This document shows, piece after piece, positions 1-7,433 of a stretch of 64,000 nt of DNA. The notes beneath the pieces were generated by a model. The model made no database searches and was not told the DNA's origin. It saw only the letters and a program-made list of their open reading frames with translations. The stretch is taken from contig JBEIIG010000010.1 in the NCBI GenBank assembly GCA_040380855.1, positions 10,858 to 74,857 on the forward strand, given 5' to 3'. Both the position numbers and the translations under genes were made by a program. Numbering within the stretch: the stretch's first letter is position 1; each line of letters begins with the position of its first letter. The stretch comes from VFMC01 sp040380855 (lineage in GTDB: Bacteria; Actinomycetota; Acidimicrobiia; Acidimicrobiales; Ilumatobacteraceae).

Positions 1-352
1 GTGCGTCGGGGTTGATCGATGCGTCGCCGGTGGCGAGGCCCACGGTGTCGGCACCGAGCAGGTCGACGAGATCGAAGAACTTCTCGGCCACCAACGCCTT
101 GATGGGCGCAGTCCACACGGCGCGGCGACCCGCGTTCAGCGCCAGCGCGATACCGGCCATCGCCACCAGGCTCTTGCCCGAGCCGGTGGGTGTGGCCAGC
201 ACCACGTGATCGCCCATGGCCAGGGCCAGGATCGCGTCCTCCTGGTGTGCGTACAGCGGGCGACCGGTGGCCTCGGCCCAGGCGCCGAACGCGTCGACCA
301 CCTCACTCGGGTCGGAGCCCGCTGCGGGAAGGAGGTCGCGCAGCGCAGCCAT
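1..352 (-). CDS. DEAD/DEAH-box helicase, DUF3516-type (N-terminus, runs off window)
   Basis: Only the first 117 codons are present; the gene continues past position 1. The protein begins MAALRDLLP and carries a Q-motif-like stretch (LYAHQEDAIL), Walker A ATPTGSGKS, motif Ia APIKALVAEKF and a GDASIN segment. This is the pattern I associate with Ski2-like helicases with a DUF3516 domain in actinobacteria, which are probably RNA helicases. The ATG at 352 shares its A with the TGA of the upstream TetR gene, so the two are translationally coupled. The DUF3516 part lies outside the window, so the subfamily is recognised from the N-terminus only. Confidence 0.85.
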   Translation of the reverse strand, partial: MAALRDLLPAAGSDPSEVVDAFGAWAEATGRPLYAHQEDAILALAMGDHVVLATPTGSGKSLVAMAGIALALNAGRRAVWTAPIKALVAEKFFDLVDLLGADTVGLATGDASINPDA

Positions 353-1002
353 CACCCCAGTGTGCCGCGAGAGAGCGCCAACAGCAGGGCGTCGAGGGCG
401 CGTTCGAAGCGATCGGCCGCGCTGCCGCGGTAGAGGTGCTCGGCAGCGGCGGTGAGTGCGGGGAACTGCTCGGGGTCGAGTCGGCGGTAGTCGTTGCGCC
501 AGGTGCGATACGTGCCGGCCGCGGCGCGGGTGCCCTGCGCCGCAACATCGGCGTCGATGGCGGCCGACCCAATGGTGAGCTCGACCAGCGCGTGATACGC
601 CCCGGCTGCCTGCGCCGGGTCGAGACCCGAGCGCAGGAGCGCCGCGAGCAGTGCCTCGCTGATGCGCACCTCGTTGGGCAACCGGGTGGGCGCCCCCTGC
701 ACCAGGTCGGCCAGCCGGCGGTGGGCCAGCAGCGTGCGGCGCAGGTCGATGCAGATGCGCCGCACCGTGCGGTCCCACGGTTCGCCCACCCGCGCAGTGG
801 TGCGCACGGCGACCAACAGGCGGTCGCCCACGCAGCGGCGCAGCTCGTCCATGTCGGTGTAGTGGCGGTAGAGCGCGCTCGGGTCGCAGCCCAGTTCGCT
901 GCCCAGGCGTCGGGCGCTCAACGCATCGACCCCTTCGGTCTCGACGATCTGCGCCGCAGCCGCTTCGATGCGGTCGCGGCTCAGCGATGCGGGTCGGCCC
1001 AT
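352..1002 (-). CDS. TetR-family transcriptional regulator
   Basis: A 216-residue regulator. The N-terminal helix-turn-helix reads LSRDRIEAAAAQIVETEG followed by the recognition region ending in SALYRHYTDMDEL, typical of TetR. The C-terminal half is helical and resembles TetR_C ligand-binding domains. I place the start at the MGRPASLS methionine because an upstream extension would run into the preceding gene, which stops at 1010. It lies directly downstream of an acyl-CoA dehydrogenase-like gene on the same strand (7-bp gap) and is coupled to the helicase after it. It is the obvious candidate to bind the palindrome at 2212-2228 that controls this operon and the divergent one; that link is inferred. 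Confidence 0.85.
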   Translation of the reverse strand: MGRPASLSRDRIEAAAAQIVETEGVDALSARRLGSELGCDPSALYRHYTDMDELRRCVGDRLLVAVRTTARVGEPWDRTVRRICIDLRRTLLAHRRLADLVQGAPTRLPNEVRISEALLAALLRSGLDPAQAAGAYHALVELTIGSAAIDADVAAQGTRAAAGTYRTWRNDYRRLDPEQFPALTAAAEHLYRGSAADRFERALDALLLALSRGTLG

Positions 1003-1009
1003 GGGCTGC

Positions 1010-2182
1010 TCAGTCGTACAGCCCGGCACGGCCGAGCCGTTCGAGGCACACCTCGGCACTCCACGGCAGCATCGTGCTGCCGAGGCGGGCGTCGCGGTAC
1101 AGCCGCTCGAGCGGCAGATGCTTCAGCATCGACTGCCCACCGCACACCCGGATGGCCAGGCTCGCCACCTCGGCGGCGTGCTCCATCACGGTGAACGCCG
1201 CCGCCCACGCAGTGACCAATTGGGCCTCGGTCGGGTCGAGCACCGCCTCGTCGACCGCCCGGTACAGCAGCGCCTGCGCCTGCTGGTGCTTCACCTGCAT
1301 GTGCGCCCAGCCCATCTGCTTCACCGGATGGTCGCGGCGGGCGCCGGCTGCCTGCCCCGGCATCTCGCCGCGCAGGTAGCGGCGGGTCACGTCGAGCACG
1401 CCACCGGTGAGGCCGAGGTAGCTCGGGCACAGCGACAAGAACAGCCACGGGTAACGCAGTGCCGCCTGGTTGTAGAGCCCGGGGGGCATCCACTCGTTGT
1501 CGGCGGGCACGAACACCTCATGCATCAACAGCGTGCGCGACACCGTGCCGCGCATGCCCAGCGGGTCCCAGTCGTCGACGAGGGTGACGCCGTCGCCGTC
1601 GGACGGCACGCCGAGCAGGCGGATGAAGTCTTCGCCGGGCACCTGACAGGTGACGTTGTAGAACGTGGCCGCGCCCGACAGCGAGGCGAAGATCTTCCGG
1701 CCGGTGACCAGCCACCCACCCTCCACCGGCACGGCCGTGGTGCCCACCCCGGCGGTGGCACCCGGGGCGAGGCCCTCGGAGAACGGCTGCGAGTGGATGT
1801 GGCCCTGCTCGACCACACCGCGGTACATCGCCGTGCGCCGCTCTTCGTGCTGTTCGCGCTGCTGCGGGGTCATGTCGAGCAGGTCGGCCACCTCGCCGCA
1901 CCACAGCATCGTGGCGTTGTGCATGTTGAAGGTGAGGCCGCTGGCGCCGCAGTGGCGGCCGACCTCTTCGCTCACCCGCACGTAGTCGGCGTATCCGGCG
2001 CCCAGACCACCGTGCGCCGTGGGGATCGACACCGCCAGCAGACCGCGCTCGCGGAAGTCGGCAAAGTTCTCGAACGGGAAGCTGGCCTCGCGGTCGTAGC
2101 GGACGGCCCGCTCCTCCATCGTCGGGCCCATCGCCCGCACGAGATCGACCGCCCGGGCGCGCTCCTGCGCTGTCATCGCCAT
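1010..2182 (-). CDS. acyl-CoA dehydrogenase-like flavoprotein
   Basis: A 390-residue protein with the three-part acyl-CoA dehydrogenase fold: helical N-domain with GLLAVSIPTAHGGLGAGYADY, a central beta-domain (VTGRKIFASLSGAATFY, then GDGVTLVDDWDPLGMRGT) and a helical C-domain with VCGGQSML. It may oxidise an acyl-CoA, but the fold also includes flavin-dependent monooxygenases, and its location opposite a NicX-like dioxygenase makes an aromatic or heterocyclic substrate plausible. The start at MAMTAQ is chosen because a TGGGAT -10 box ends 6 nt upstream and a TTGACA-like -35 lies inside the 2212-2228 palindrome, giving a leaderless mRNA. A second ATG two codons in is also possible. Confidence 0.8.
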   Translation of the reverse strand: MAMTAQERARAVDLVRAMGPTMEERAVRYDREASFPFENFADFRERGLLAVSIPTAHGGLGAGYADYVRVSEEVGRHCGASGLTFNMHNATMLWCGEVADLLDMTPQQREQHEERRTAMYRGVVEQGHIHSQPFSEGLAPGATAGVGTTAVPVEGGWLVTGRKIFASLSGAATFYNVTCQVPGEDFIRLLGVPSDGDGVTLVDDWDPLGMRGTVSRTLLMHEVFVPADNEWMPPGLYNQAALRYPWLFLSLCPSYLGLTGGVLDVTRRYLRGEMPGQAAGARRDHPVKQMGWAHMQVKHQQAQALLYRAVDEAVLDPTEAQLVTAWAAAFTVMEHAAEVASLAIRVCGGQSMLKHLPLERLYRDARLGSTMLPWSAEVCLERLGRAGLYD

Positions 2183-2188
2183 GGGCGC

Positions 2189-2217
2189 ATCCCACCAGAG
2201 CGACGCGGGTTTGTCAA
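2189..2217 (-). promoter_or_regulatory. leaderless promoter of the acyl-CoA dehydrogenase-like gene
   Basis: On the minus strand, TTGACA (2217-2212), a 17-nt spacer and TGGGAT (2194-2189) end 6 nt before the ATG at 2182. The -35 is the left arm of the palindrome at 2212-2228. Confidence 0.6.
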
Positions 2218-2228
2218 CACTGTTGACA
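2212..2228. promoter_or_regulatory. perfect palindromic operator between divergent genes
   Basis: TGTCAACA-C-TGTTGACA is a perfect 17-bp inverted repeat. Each arm contains a TTGACA -35 element, one per strand, so a repressor bound here would block both divergent promoters. The TetR gene at 352-1002 is the likely partner by proximity. Confidence 0.75.
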
Positions 2229-2250
2229 CCGGCAGACGTTGTGGCATACT
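2223..2250 (+). promoter_or_regulatory. leaderless promoter of the alpha/beta hydrolase gene
   Basis: TTGACA (2223-2228), a 16-nt spacer and CATACT (2245-2250) end 6 nt before the GTG start at 2257, so transcription would begin at or next to the start codon. Confidence 0.65.
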
Positions 2251-2256
2251 CGCCCG

Positions 2257-3066
2257 GTGCACGAGCCCCGCGACTGCGACGACCAGCCGATCGCCTACCG
2301 CACTGCGGGCCACGGTGAGCTGGTGGTGCTGCTGCACGGCCTCGGCGGCAGCCGACTGTCGTGGGAGCCGCAACTGCGGGGTCTGTCGGCACACTGGCGG
2401 CTGGCCGCGTGGGACATGCCCGGCTACGGCCGTTCGGCACCGCTGCCGGTTCAGGCCGTGCGCTTCCCCCACCTGGCCGAGGCAGCGGCCGTATGGATCC
2501 GCCGCCTCGGCGGATCGCCGGCGGCACCGGCGCACGTGGTGGGCATCTCGATGGGCGGCATGATCGCCCAGTACCTGGCGGCGCTGCACCCGCAGGCCGT
2601 GCGCTCGCTCACCCTGTTGTCCACCAGCCCGGCATTCGGCCTCGACGGCACGAAACCCGACGAATGGCGCGCCGCCCGGTTGGCACCGCTCGACGCCGGC
2701 ATGCAGCCCGCCGACTTCAGCGAGCGCGTGCTGCGCGGTATCGCCGGCCCGCACATCAGCCCCGAGGCGTTCGCCCAGCAGCAGGCGGCGATGGCGCGTA
2801 TCGACGCCGACGCGCTGCGCCGGTCGATCGACTGCCTCGTCACCCACGACACCCGCGATCTGCTGGCGCAGATCGTTGCGCCGACGTGCTGCCTGGTGGG
2901 CGCGCTCGACGACGAGACGCCGCCGGCGTACTCGCAGTACCTCGCCGATCACATCGCCGGGGCCCGGCTCGAGGTGATCCCCGACGCAGGCCACCTCCTG
3001 AACGCCGAGGCACCCGACGCCGTGAACACCGCGATCCACCGTCATCTCGACTCCACCGTGATCTGA
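2257..3066 (+). CDS. alpha/beta hydrolase (possible NicD-like deformylase)
   Basis: A 269-residue alpha/beta hydrolase: oxyanion region LLHGLGGSRLSW (25-36), nucleophile elbow GISMGG with Ser98, acid near Asp218 (GALDDETPP) and His246 (DAGHLL). There is no signal peptide, so it is cytoplasmic. The GTG at 2257 is chosen because the -10 box ends 6 nt before it. It is followed 11 bp later by a NicX-like dioxygenase. In the known nicotinate pathway NicX makes N-formylmaleamate and NicD, an alpha/beta hydrolase, deformylates it, so a NicD-like role is a reasonable inference. Generic carbon-carbon hydrolases of meta-cleavage pathways share the same fold. Confidence 0.8.
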   Translation: MHEPRDCDDQPIAYRTAGHGELVVLLHGLGGSRLSWEPQLRGLSAHWRLAAWDMPGYGRSAPLPVQAVRFPHLAEAAAVWIRRLGGSPAAPAHVVGISMGGMIAQYLAALHPQAVRSLTLLSTSPAFGLDGTKPDEWRAARLAPLDAGMQPADFSERVLRGIAGPHISPEAFAQQQAAMARIDADALRRSIDCLVTHDTRDLLAQIVAPTCCLVGALDDETPPAYSQYLADHIAGARLEVIPDAGHLLNAEAPDAVNTAIHRHLDSTVI

Positions 3067-3077
3067 AGGGTGTGTGC

Positions 3078-4145
3078 ATGAGCAGTTCCCCAGCCGCCAC
3101 AGCGGGCACCGAGTGGCGCTTCATCGAGTGCTTCCGCCAGCAGTTCCTGCGCTGCGGCCTGCACGCAGGCGAGACCGTCACCGTGCTGAGCGAGAGCCAG
3201 AGCCGGCCGGTGCTGGTCGAGACGGCCCGGCTGGCCGCGCAGTCGCTGGGCGGACGGGTGATCGACCTCGTCGTGCCCACACCGCCGTCGGCGCATCCGG
3301 TGCCCATCCGCTCCACCGGCGCGTCGCAGGCGATCGCCGAGCACCGCGTAGTGGTGGGCGCGCTGGCCGCCAGCGACTTCGTGGTCGACTGCACGGTGGA
3401 GGGCTTGCTGCACGCGCCCGAACTCGGTCGCATCCTGGGCGGCGGGGCGCGGGTGCTGATGATCTCGAACGAGCACCCCGAGGTGTTCGAGCGGCTGCGC
3501 TGGGACGACGACCTGCCCCGGCGCGTGGGGCTGGGCCACGAGTGGTTGCGGGCGGCCGGCACGATGCGCGTCACGTCGGCGGCGGGCACCGACCTCACTG
3601 TGCGGCTGGCCGGTGCCTTCACGGCCGGCTCCACCGGCGTCACCGACGGCCCGGGCAGCATCGCCCACTGGCCGGGCGGGCTGGTGCTCGCCTTCCCCGC
3701 CGCACACTCGGTGGAGGGCACCATCGTGATGGCACCTGGCGACATGAACCTCACGTTCAACCGGGTGCTCGAGTCGGCAGTGCGGCTGCACATCGTCGAC
3801 GACCACATCGAGTCGATCGAGGGCGACGGTGTCGACGCCATCCTGTTCCGCACCTACCTCGAGGCGTTCGGCGACCGCGAGAGCCTGGCCACCAGCCACG
3901 TCGGGTGGGGCATGAACCAGCACGCCCGCTGGGATGCGTCGCAGCTGTTCGATCGCCGCGAGACATGGGGTACCGAGGCCCGGGCCGTTGCCGGCAACTT
4001 CCTGTACAGCACCGGCGCGAACGAGACGGCGGGCCGGTTCACCGCCGGCCACTTCGACCTGCCGATGCGCGAGTGCACCGTGCTGCTCGACGACCACCCC
4101 GTCGCGGAGTGCGGCGTGCTGGTGGCCGAACTCGCTGCGCCGTAG
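3078..4145 (+). CDS. NicX-like 2,5-dihydroxypyridine 5,6-dioxygenase family protein
   Basis: A 355-residue protein that matches, as I recall it, Pseudomonas NicX through its C-terminal half: HWPGGLVLAFP, the VEGTI/PGDMNLTF region, SHVGWGMNQHARW, AGNFLYSTGAN and GHFDLPMREC. NicX binds Fe(II) with two His and one Asp; the equivalents here are His274, His325 and Asp327, with nearly the same spacing. Distant relatives are annotated as M29 aminopeptidases, but the His/Asp set favours the dioxygenase branch. The predicted reaction is extradiol-type ring opening of a hydroxylated pyridine. Eleven bp downstream of the alpha/beta hydrolase, with AAGGG as a ribosome site. The exact substrate cannot be read from the sequence. 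Confidence 0.72.
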   Translation: MSSSPAATAGTEWRFIECFRQQFLRCGLHAGETVTVLSESQSRPVLVETARLAAQSLGGRVIDLVVPTPPSAHPVPIRSTGASQAIAEHRVVVGALAASDFVVDCTVEGLLHAPELGRILGGGARVLMISNEHPEVFERLRWDDDLPRRVGLGHEWLRAAGTMRVTSAAGTDLTVRLAGAFTAGSTGVTDGPGSIAHWPGGLVLAFPAAHSVEGTIVMAPGDMNLTFNRVLESAVRLHIVDDHIESIEGDGVDAILFRTYLEAFGDRESLATSHVGWGMNQHARWDASQLFDRRETWGTEARAVAGNFLYSTGANETAGRFTAGHFDLPMRECTVLLDDHPVAECGVLVAELAAP

Positions 4146-4228
4146 GCGGCGGCACTCGAACTGGTGGACCCGACTGCTCCTCACTACGCTGAGCCAGCCG
4201 GATCCGACCGGCGAAGGGAATGAGTTCG

Positions 4229-5236
4229 ATGAAGGGTGTGGTACGGCTCGCGCTGCTCGGCCTGGCAGCGCTGGCAGGTGTGAAGCTGATGCGGCGCCGA
4301 CGGGCACTCGCCCCGGTCGCCACCGAGTTGCGAGGGCCGCAGTTGCTGGTGCCGATGCCGCCGCTGCGCAGTGGGCGCACCCTGCAGGTGATGCGCCGGG
4401 TGATCGCCCGGCCCTCGACCATCGCCGAGGGTGTGGAGATGCGCACCCTCACTGCCCGGGCCGACGACGGCTCGGAACGCCGGGTGCTGCTGTACGAGCG
4501 CCCCGACCGGGTGCGCCCGAGCGGCGCGTTGCTGTGGATCCACGGCGGCGGATACGTGATGGGTGCACCCGAGGCCGACCACGAGGTGTGCAGTCGCATC
4601 GCACTCGAACTGGGTGTGCTGGTGGTGAACGTCGACTACCGCCTGGCGCCCGAGCACCCGTTCCCAGCAGGCCTCGACGACTGCTTCACCGCGCTCTGCT
4701 GGCTGCACGCCCAGGCGGGTGCACTGGGTATCGACCCCGACCGGGTGGCGGTAGGTGGCGCCAGTGCCGGTGGCGGCATGGCTGCTTCGCTGGCGCAGAT
4801 GGCGCACGACCGCAGTGGCCCGGCCGTGTGCTTCCAACTGCTCGTGTACCCGATGCTCGACGACCGCACCGCTCAGCGGCCGGTCGATGCCCTGGTGTGG
4901 GACAACCGGGCGAACGCATTCGCGTGGGGCGCCTACCTCGGGCATCCGGCGGGACAGCCCGACGACCGGGCGTGGGCGGTTCCGGCCCGCCGGGCCGACC
5001 TGGCGGGGCTGCCGCCGGCCTGGATCGGCGTCGGTGACATCGACCTGTTCCACGACGAAGACGTCGAGTACGCCCGTCGCCTGAACGAGGCCGGGGTGAG
5101 CTGCGAACTGCACGTCGAGCCCGGCATGTACCACGCTGCCGATGTGTTGATGGGCACGGTCGACTCGATGCGTGCGTTCCGCACCCGCATGACGGCGGTG
5201 CTCGGCGAGGCGCTCGCGCCTCGCGTCACCACCTGA
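4229..5236 (+). CDS. membrane-anchored alpha/beta hydrolase, HSL/GDXG esterase family
   Basis: A 335-residue HSL-type esterase. The oxyanion motif is WIHGGGYVMG, the nucleophile elbow GGASAGGG, the acid in the GVGDIDLFHDED region and the histidine in MYHAAD. The N-terminus MKGVVRLALLGLAALAGVKLM followed by RRRR predicts a single membrane anchor. I start at the second ATG because GAAGGG (4213-4218) sits 10 nt before it but only 1 nt before the ATG at 4220. It probably hydrolyses short acyl esters or lactones. It stands alone between the NicX-like operon and the cox plus-strand arm. Confidence 0.85.
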   Translation: MKGVVRLALLGLAALAGVKLMRRRRALAPVATELRGPQLLVPMPPLRSGRTLQVMRRVIARPSTIAEGVEMRTLTARADDGSERRVLLYERPDRVRPSGALLWIHGGGYVMGAPEADHEVCSRIALELGVLVVNVDYRLAPEHPFPAGLDDCFTALCWLHAQAGALGIDPDRVAVGGASAGGGMAASLAQMAHDRSGPAVCFQLLVYPMLDDRTAQRPVDALVWDNRANAFAWGAYLGHPAGQPDDRAWAVPARRADLAGLPPAWIGVGDIDLFHDEDVEYARRLNEAGVSCELHVEPGMYHAADVLMGTVDSMRAFRTRMTAVLGEALAPRVTT

Positions 5237-5254
5237 CGGCGGCCCACCCACCGA

Positions 5255-5260
5255 TACCAT
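5255..5260 (+). promoter_or_regulatory. -10 box (TACCAT) of the CoxF-like gene
   Basis: TACCAT ends 8 nt before the ATG at 5269 and no ribosome-binding site is present, which fits leaderless initiation. Confidence 0.5.
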
Positions 5261-5268
5261 GCGACGCC

Positions 5269-6186
5269 ATGTACTCGGTCGCGCTCACTGCGTCGTCGTG
5301 CCTGCGGGCCGGCACCCGTGTCGATGTCGTGTGGGTGGTCGACGGCCACGGGCTCGGCACCTTCGATGCAGCTGACGCCATCGCCCTCACACCAGGCGGC
5401 GGCCGCTTCGGCTCGGTGCTCGGCGGGGCACTCGCCGGCCATCTGGCCGATCTGAGTGCGCGCCAGGCCCAGACAGCTCGTCTCATCGACCTCGAGGTCA
5501 CCGCGGTCGACGCGGCAGTGGCGTCGCTCGCCAACGCCGGGTCGGTGCGGGTGGCGGCCACTCCCGCCACCCTGCTGCCCGAGGCGCTGTGGCCGCTGCT
5601 GATGCGCCGCGAAGCCGTGTGCCTCGTGGCCCGCCTCGACGGCGACACACTCGGCGAGTTCCACCTGTTCACCGCGGCCGACATCGACCGCGCCGGGGCC
5701 GACATCGCCGAACGCTTCCGCCGGGGTGGCAGCAGCACCGTCGTCGAATCGGGTCCGCAGGGCGAGCGGCTCGTGGCCGTCTTCGCTCCGGTCGACCGGT
5801 TCGTCATCGCCGGGGCCGGGCCCAACGCCGAGGCATTGCAGGCCGCAGCTGCGCTGCAGGGCTGGCAGGTGCACCGGGCCGCCGACGTCGACACCGCCAC
5901 CGGGCTGATGGTCGGCCTCGGGCCGGGCGACATGGTGGTGGTGATGGGCCACGACGTCGAACTGTCCAGTCGCATGCTGGGCGCAGCGCTCGCCAGCGAC
6001 GCCGGCTACATCGGCGCACTCGGCTCGCAGAAGATGCAACAGCAGCGTGCCGACTGGCTGGCCTACCGGGGCATCACCGATCTCGACCGGGTGAACGGCC
6101 CGGCCGGATTGGCCATCGGAGCCGCCACACCGGCCGAGATCGCTGTGTCGATCCTCGCCCAGGTCATCGCCGTCCGCAATCTCTGA
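5269..6186 (+). CDS. coxF: XdhC/CoxF-like molybdenum hydroxylase maturation protein
   Basis: A 305-residue XdhC/CoxI-family protein. The N-terminal half is the XdhC domain (RFGSVLGGALAGHLADL), and the C-terminal half is a Rossmann domain with VIAGAGPNAEAL (180-190) and the family signature DAGYIGALGSQK near 245-255. These proteins bind and sulfurate the molybdenum cofactor or insert it into hydroxylases. It heads the plus-strand arm of the cox locus, 76 bp upstream of a small gene and CoxD. A second XdhC-type protein, fused to a YHS domain, lies in the minus arm, matching the CoxF/CoxI pair of known CO dehydrogenase clusters. The symbol is by family and context. Confidence 0.8.
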   Translation: MYSVALTASSCLRAGTRVDVVWVVDGHGLGTFDAADAIALTPGGGRFGSVLGGALAGHLADLSARQAQTARLIDLEVTAVDAAVASLANAGSVRVAATPATLLPEALWPLLMRREAVCLVARLDGDTLGEFHLFTAADIDRAGADIAERFRRGGSSTVVESGPQGERLVAVFAPVDRFVIAGAGPNAEALQAAAALQGWQVHRAADVDTATGLMVGLGPGDMVVVMGHDVELSSRMLGAALASDAGYIGALGSQKMQQQRADWLAYRGITDLDRVNGPAGLAIGAATPAEIAVSILAQVIAVRNL

Positions 6187-6262
6187 CCTGGGCTTCGGCA
6201 CAGCACACGTCGGGCACCTCCGGTAGCCTTCGCCTCTCCGACCAACCCAGGAGGTGCTGCAC

Positions 6263-6520
6263 GTGAACGACGACACCACCGATGCCCGCAACGTCCTGCG
6301 CTCGGTCTGGGATGCCGGCACCCCGGCACCCGACCTCGACGAAGACTGCAGCCCCACCAAGGTGTGCAAGAACATGCGCGGCATCAGCTTCGACGGCTTC
6401 GCCGAAGAGGGCACCGACATCCGCGAGGCATGGCGTCAACTGCTCGCCCGCGAAGGCAAGTTGAACCAGTCGGGCGGCTCGGTTCGCGATCTGGTGTTCG
6501 GCTCGTCCGAGCCACGCTGA
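6263..6520 (+). CDS. small conserved-looking hypothetical protein upstream of coxD
   Basis: An 85-residue acidic protein of unknown function. The start is the GTG at 6263 because AGGAGG (6249-6254) lies 8 nt before it; a TAGCCT box near 6223 could be its -10. Visible features are a CSPTKVCKNMRG segment with two cysteines, a GISFDGFAEEGTDIREAWRQLL helix and a polar tail. There is no membrane segment. It lies between the CoxF-like protein and CoxD, 23 bp before the latter, so a role in CO dehydrogenase maturation is possible but unproven. Confidence 0.65.
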   Translation: MNDDTTDARNVLRSVWDAGTPAPDLDEDCSPTKVCKNMRGISFDGFAEEGTDIREAWRQLLAREGKLNQSGGSVRDLVFGSSEPR

Positions 6521-6543
6521 GCCCATCGTGAACCGGTCGACCA

Positions 6544-7428
6544 GTGGCTGATCCCGTCGCTCCGCCCACCAGCGTCGCCGAACTCACCGAGGCGCTGCGC
6601 TCGCACGGCTATCTGGCCGATCGGGGCCTCGCCACCGCCACCTACGTGGCGCTCACGCTCGGCCGGCCACTGCTGCTCGAGGGCGAGGTGGGCGTGGGCA
6701 AGACCGAGCTCGCCAAGACCTTGGCCACCATGTTCGGCCGCACGCTGGTGCGCCTGCAGTGCTACGAGGGCATCGACACCAACCAGGCGCTGTACGAGTG
6801 GGACTACGCCCGCCAGATGCTGCAGATCCGGGCCCTGTCGGAACACCAGCTCACCGACGACGACTCGGTCGACAAGTTGTTCAGCCCGAAGTTCCTGCTC
6901 GAGCGCCCGCTGCTGCAGGCAGTGCGGGCAGGCGACCGGTGCGTGCTGCTCATCGACGAGGTCGACCGGGCCGACGACGAGTTCGAGGCGTTCCTGCTCG
7001 AGTTGCTGTCCGACTTCCAGATCACCGTGCCCGAGGTGGGCACCATCACGGCACCGTCGCGTCCGCTCGTCATCCTCACGTCGAACCGAACGCGTGAACT
7101 GCACGACGCGTTGAAGCGGCGCTGCCTCTACCACTGGATCGGGTTCCCACCCGCCGAGCGCGAGGTCGAGATCGTGCTCGCCCGGGCACCTGGCGTGTCG
7201 GAGGCCATCGCCCGCAAGGTGGTGCAGGCCGTCAACCGGCTGCGCGACATGGATCTGGCCAAGCCGCCTGGCGTGGCCGAGACCCTCGACTGGGTGGCGG
7301 CACTCGACGTGGTGGGCGCCGACACGCTCGACACCGTTGCCGCCGACGACACGCTGGGCGCCGTGGTGAAAGACCGCGACGACCTCGAGCTGGTCCGCGA
7401 CCAGCTCGCCCAGATCGTCGATGGCTGA
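6544..7428 (+). CDS. coxD: MoxR-type AAA+ ATPase CoxD
   Basis: A 294-residue MoxR-family AAA+ ATPase with Walker A GEVGVGKT (47-54), Walker B CVLLIDEVDRAD (about 133-144), sensor 1 ILTSNRTRELHDALKRRCL and the MoxR-typical EVEIVLARAPG. In Oligotropha (Afipia) carboxidovorans, CoxD is needed for maturing the Mo-Cu active site of CO dehydrogenase, acting with the VWA protein CoxE. Here the CoxE gene follows after 5 bp. The start is GTG at 6544, 23 bp after the small gene. Assignment rests on family plus operon partners. Confidence 0.88.
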   Translation: MADPVAPPTSVAELTEALRSHGYLADRGLATATYVALTLGRPLLLEGEVGVGKTELAKTLATMFGRTLVRLQCYEGIDTNQALYEWDYARQMLQIRALSEHQLTDDDSVDKLFSPKFLLERPLLQAVRAGDRCVLLIDEVDRADDEFEAFLLELLSDFQITVPEVGTITAPSRPLVILTSNRTRELHDALKRRCLYHWIGFPPAEREVEIVLARAPGVSEAIARKVVQAVNRLRDMDLAKPPGVAETLDWVAALDVVGADTLDTVAADDTLGAVVKDRDDLELVRDQLAQIVDG

Positions 7429-7433
7429 CCTCG

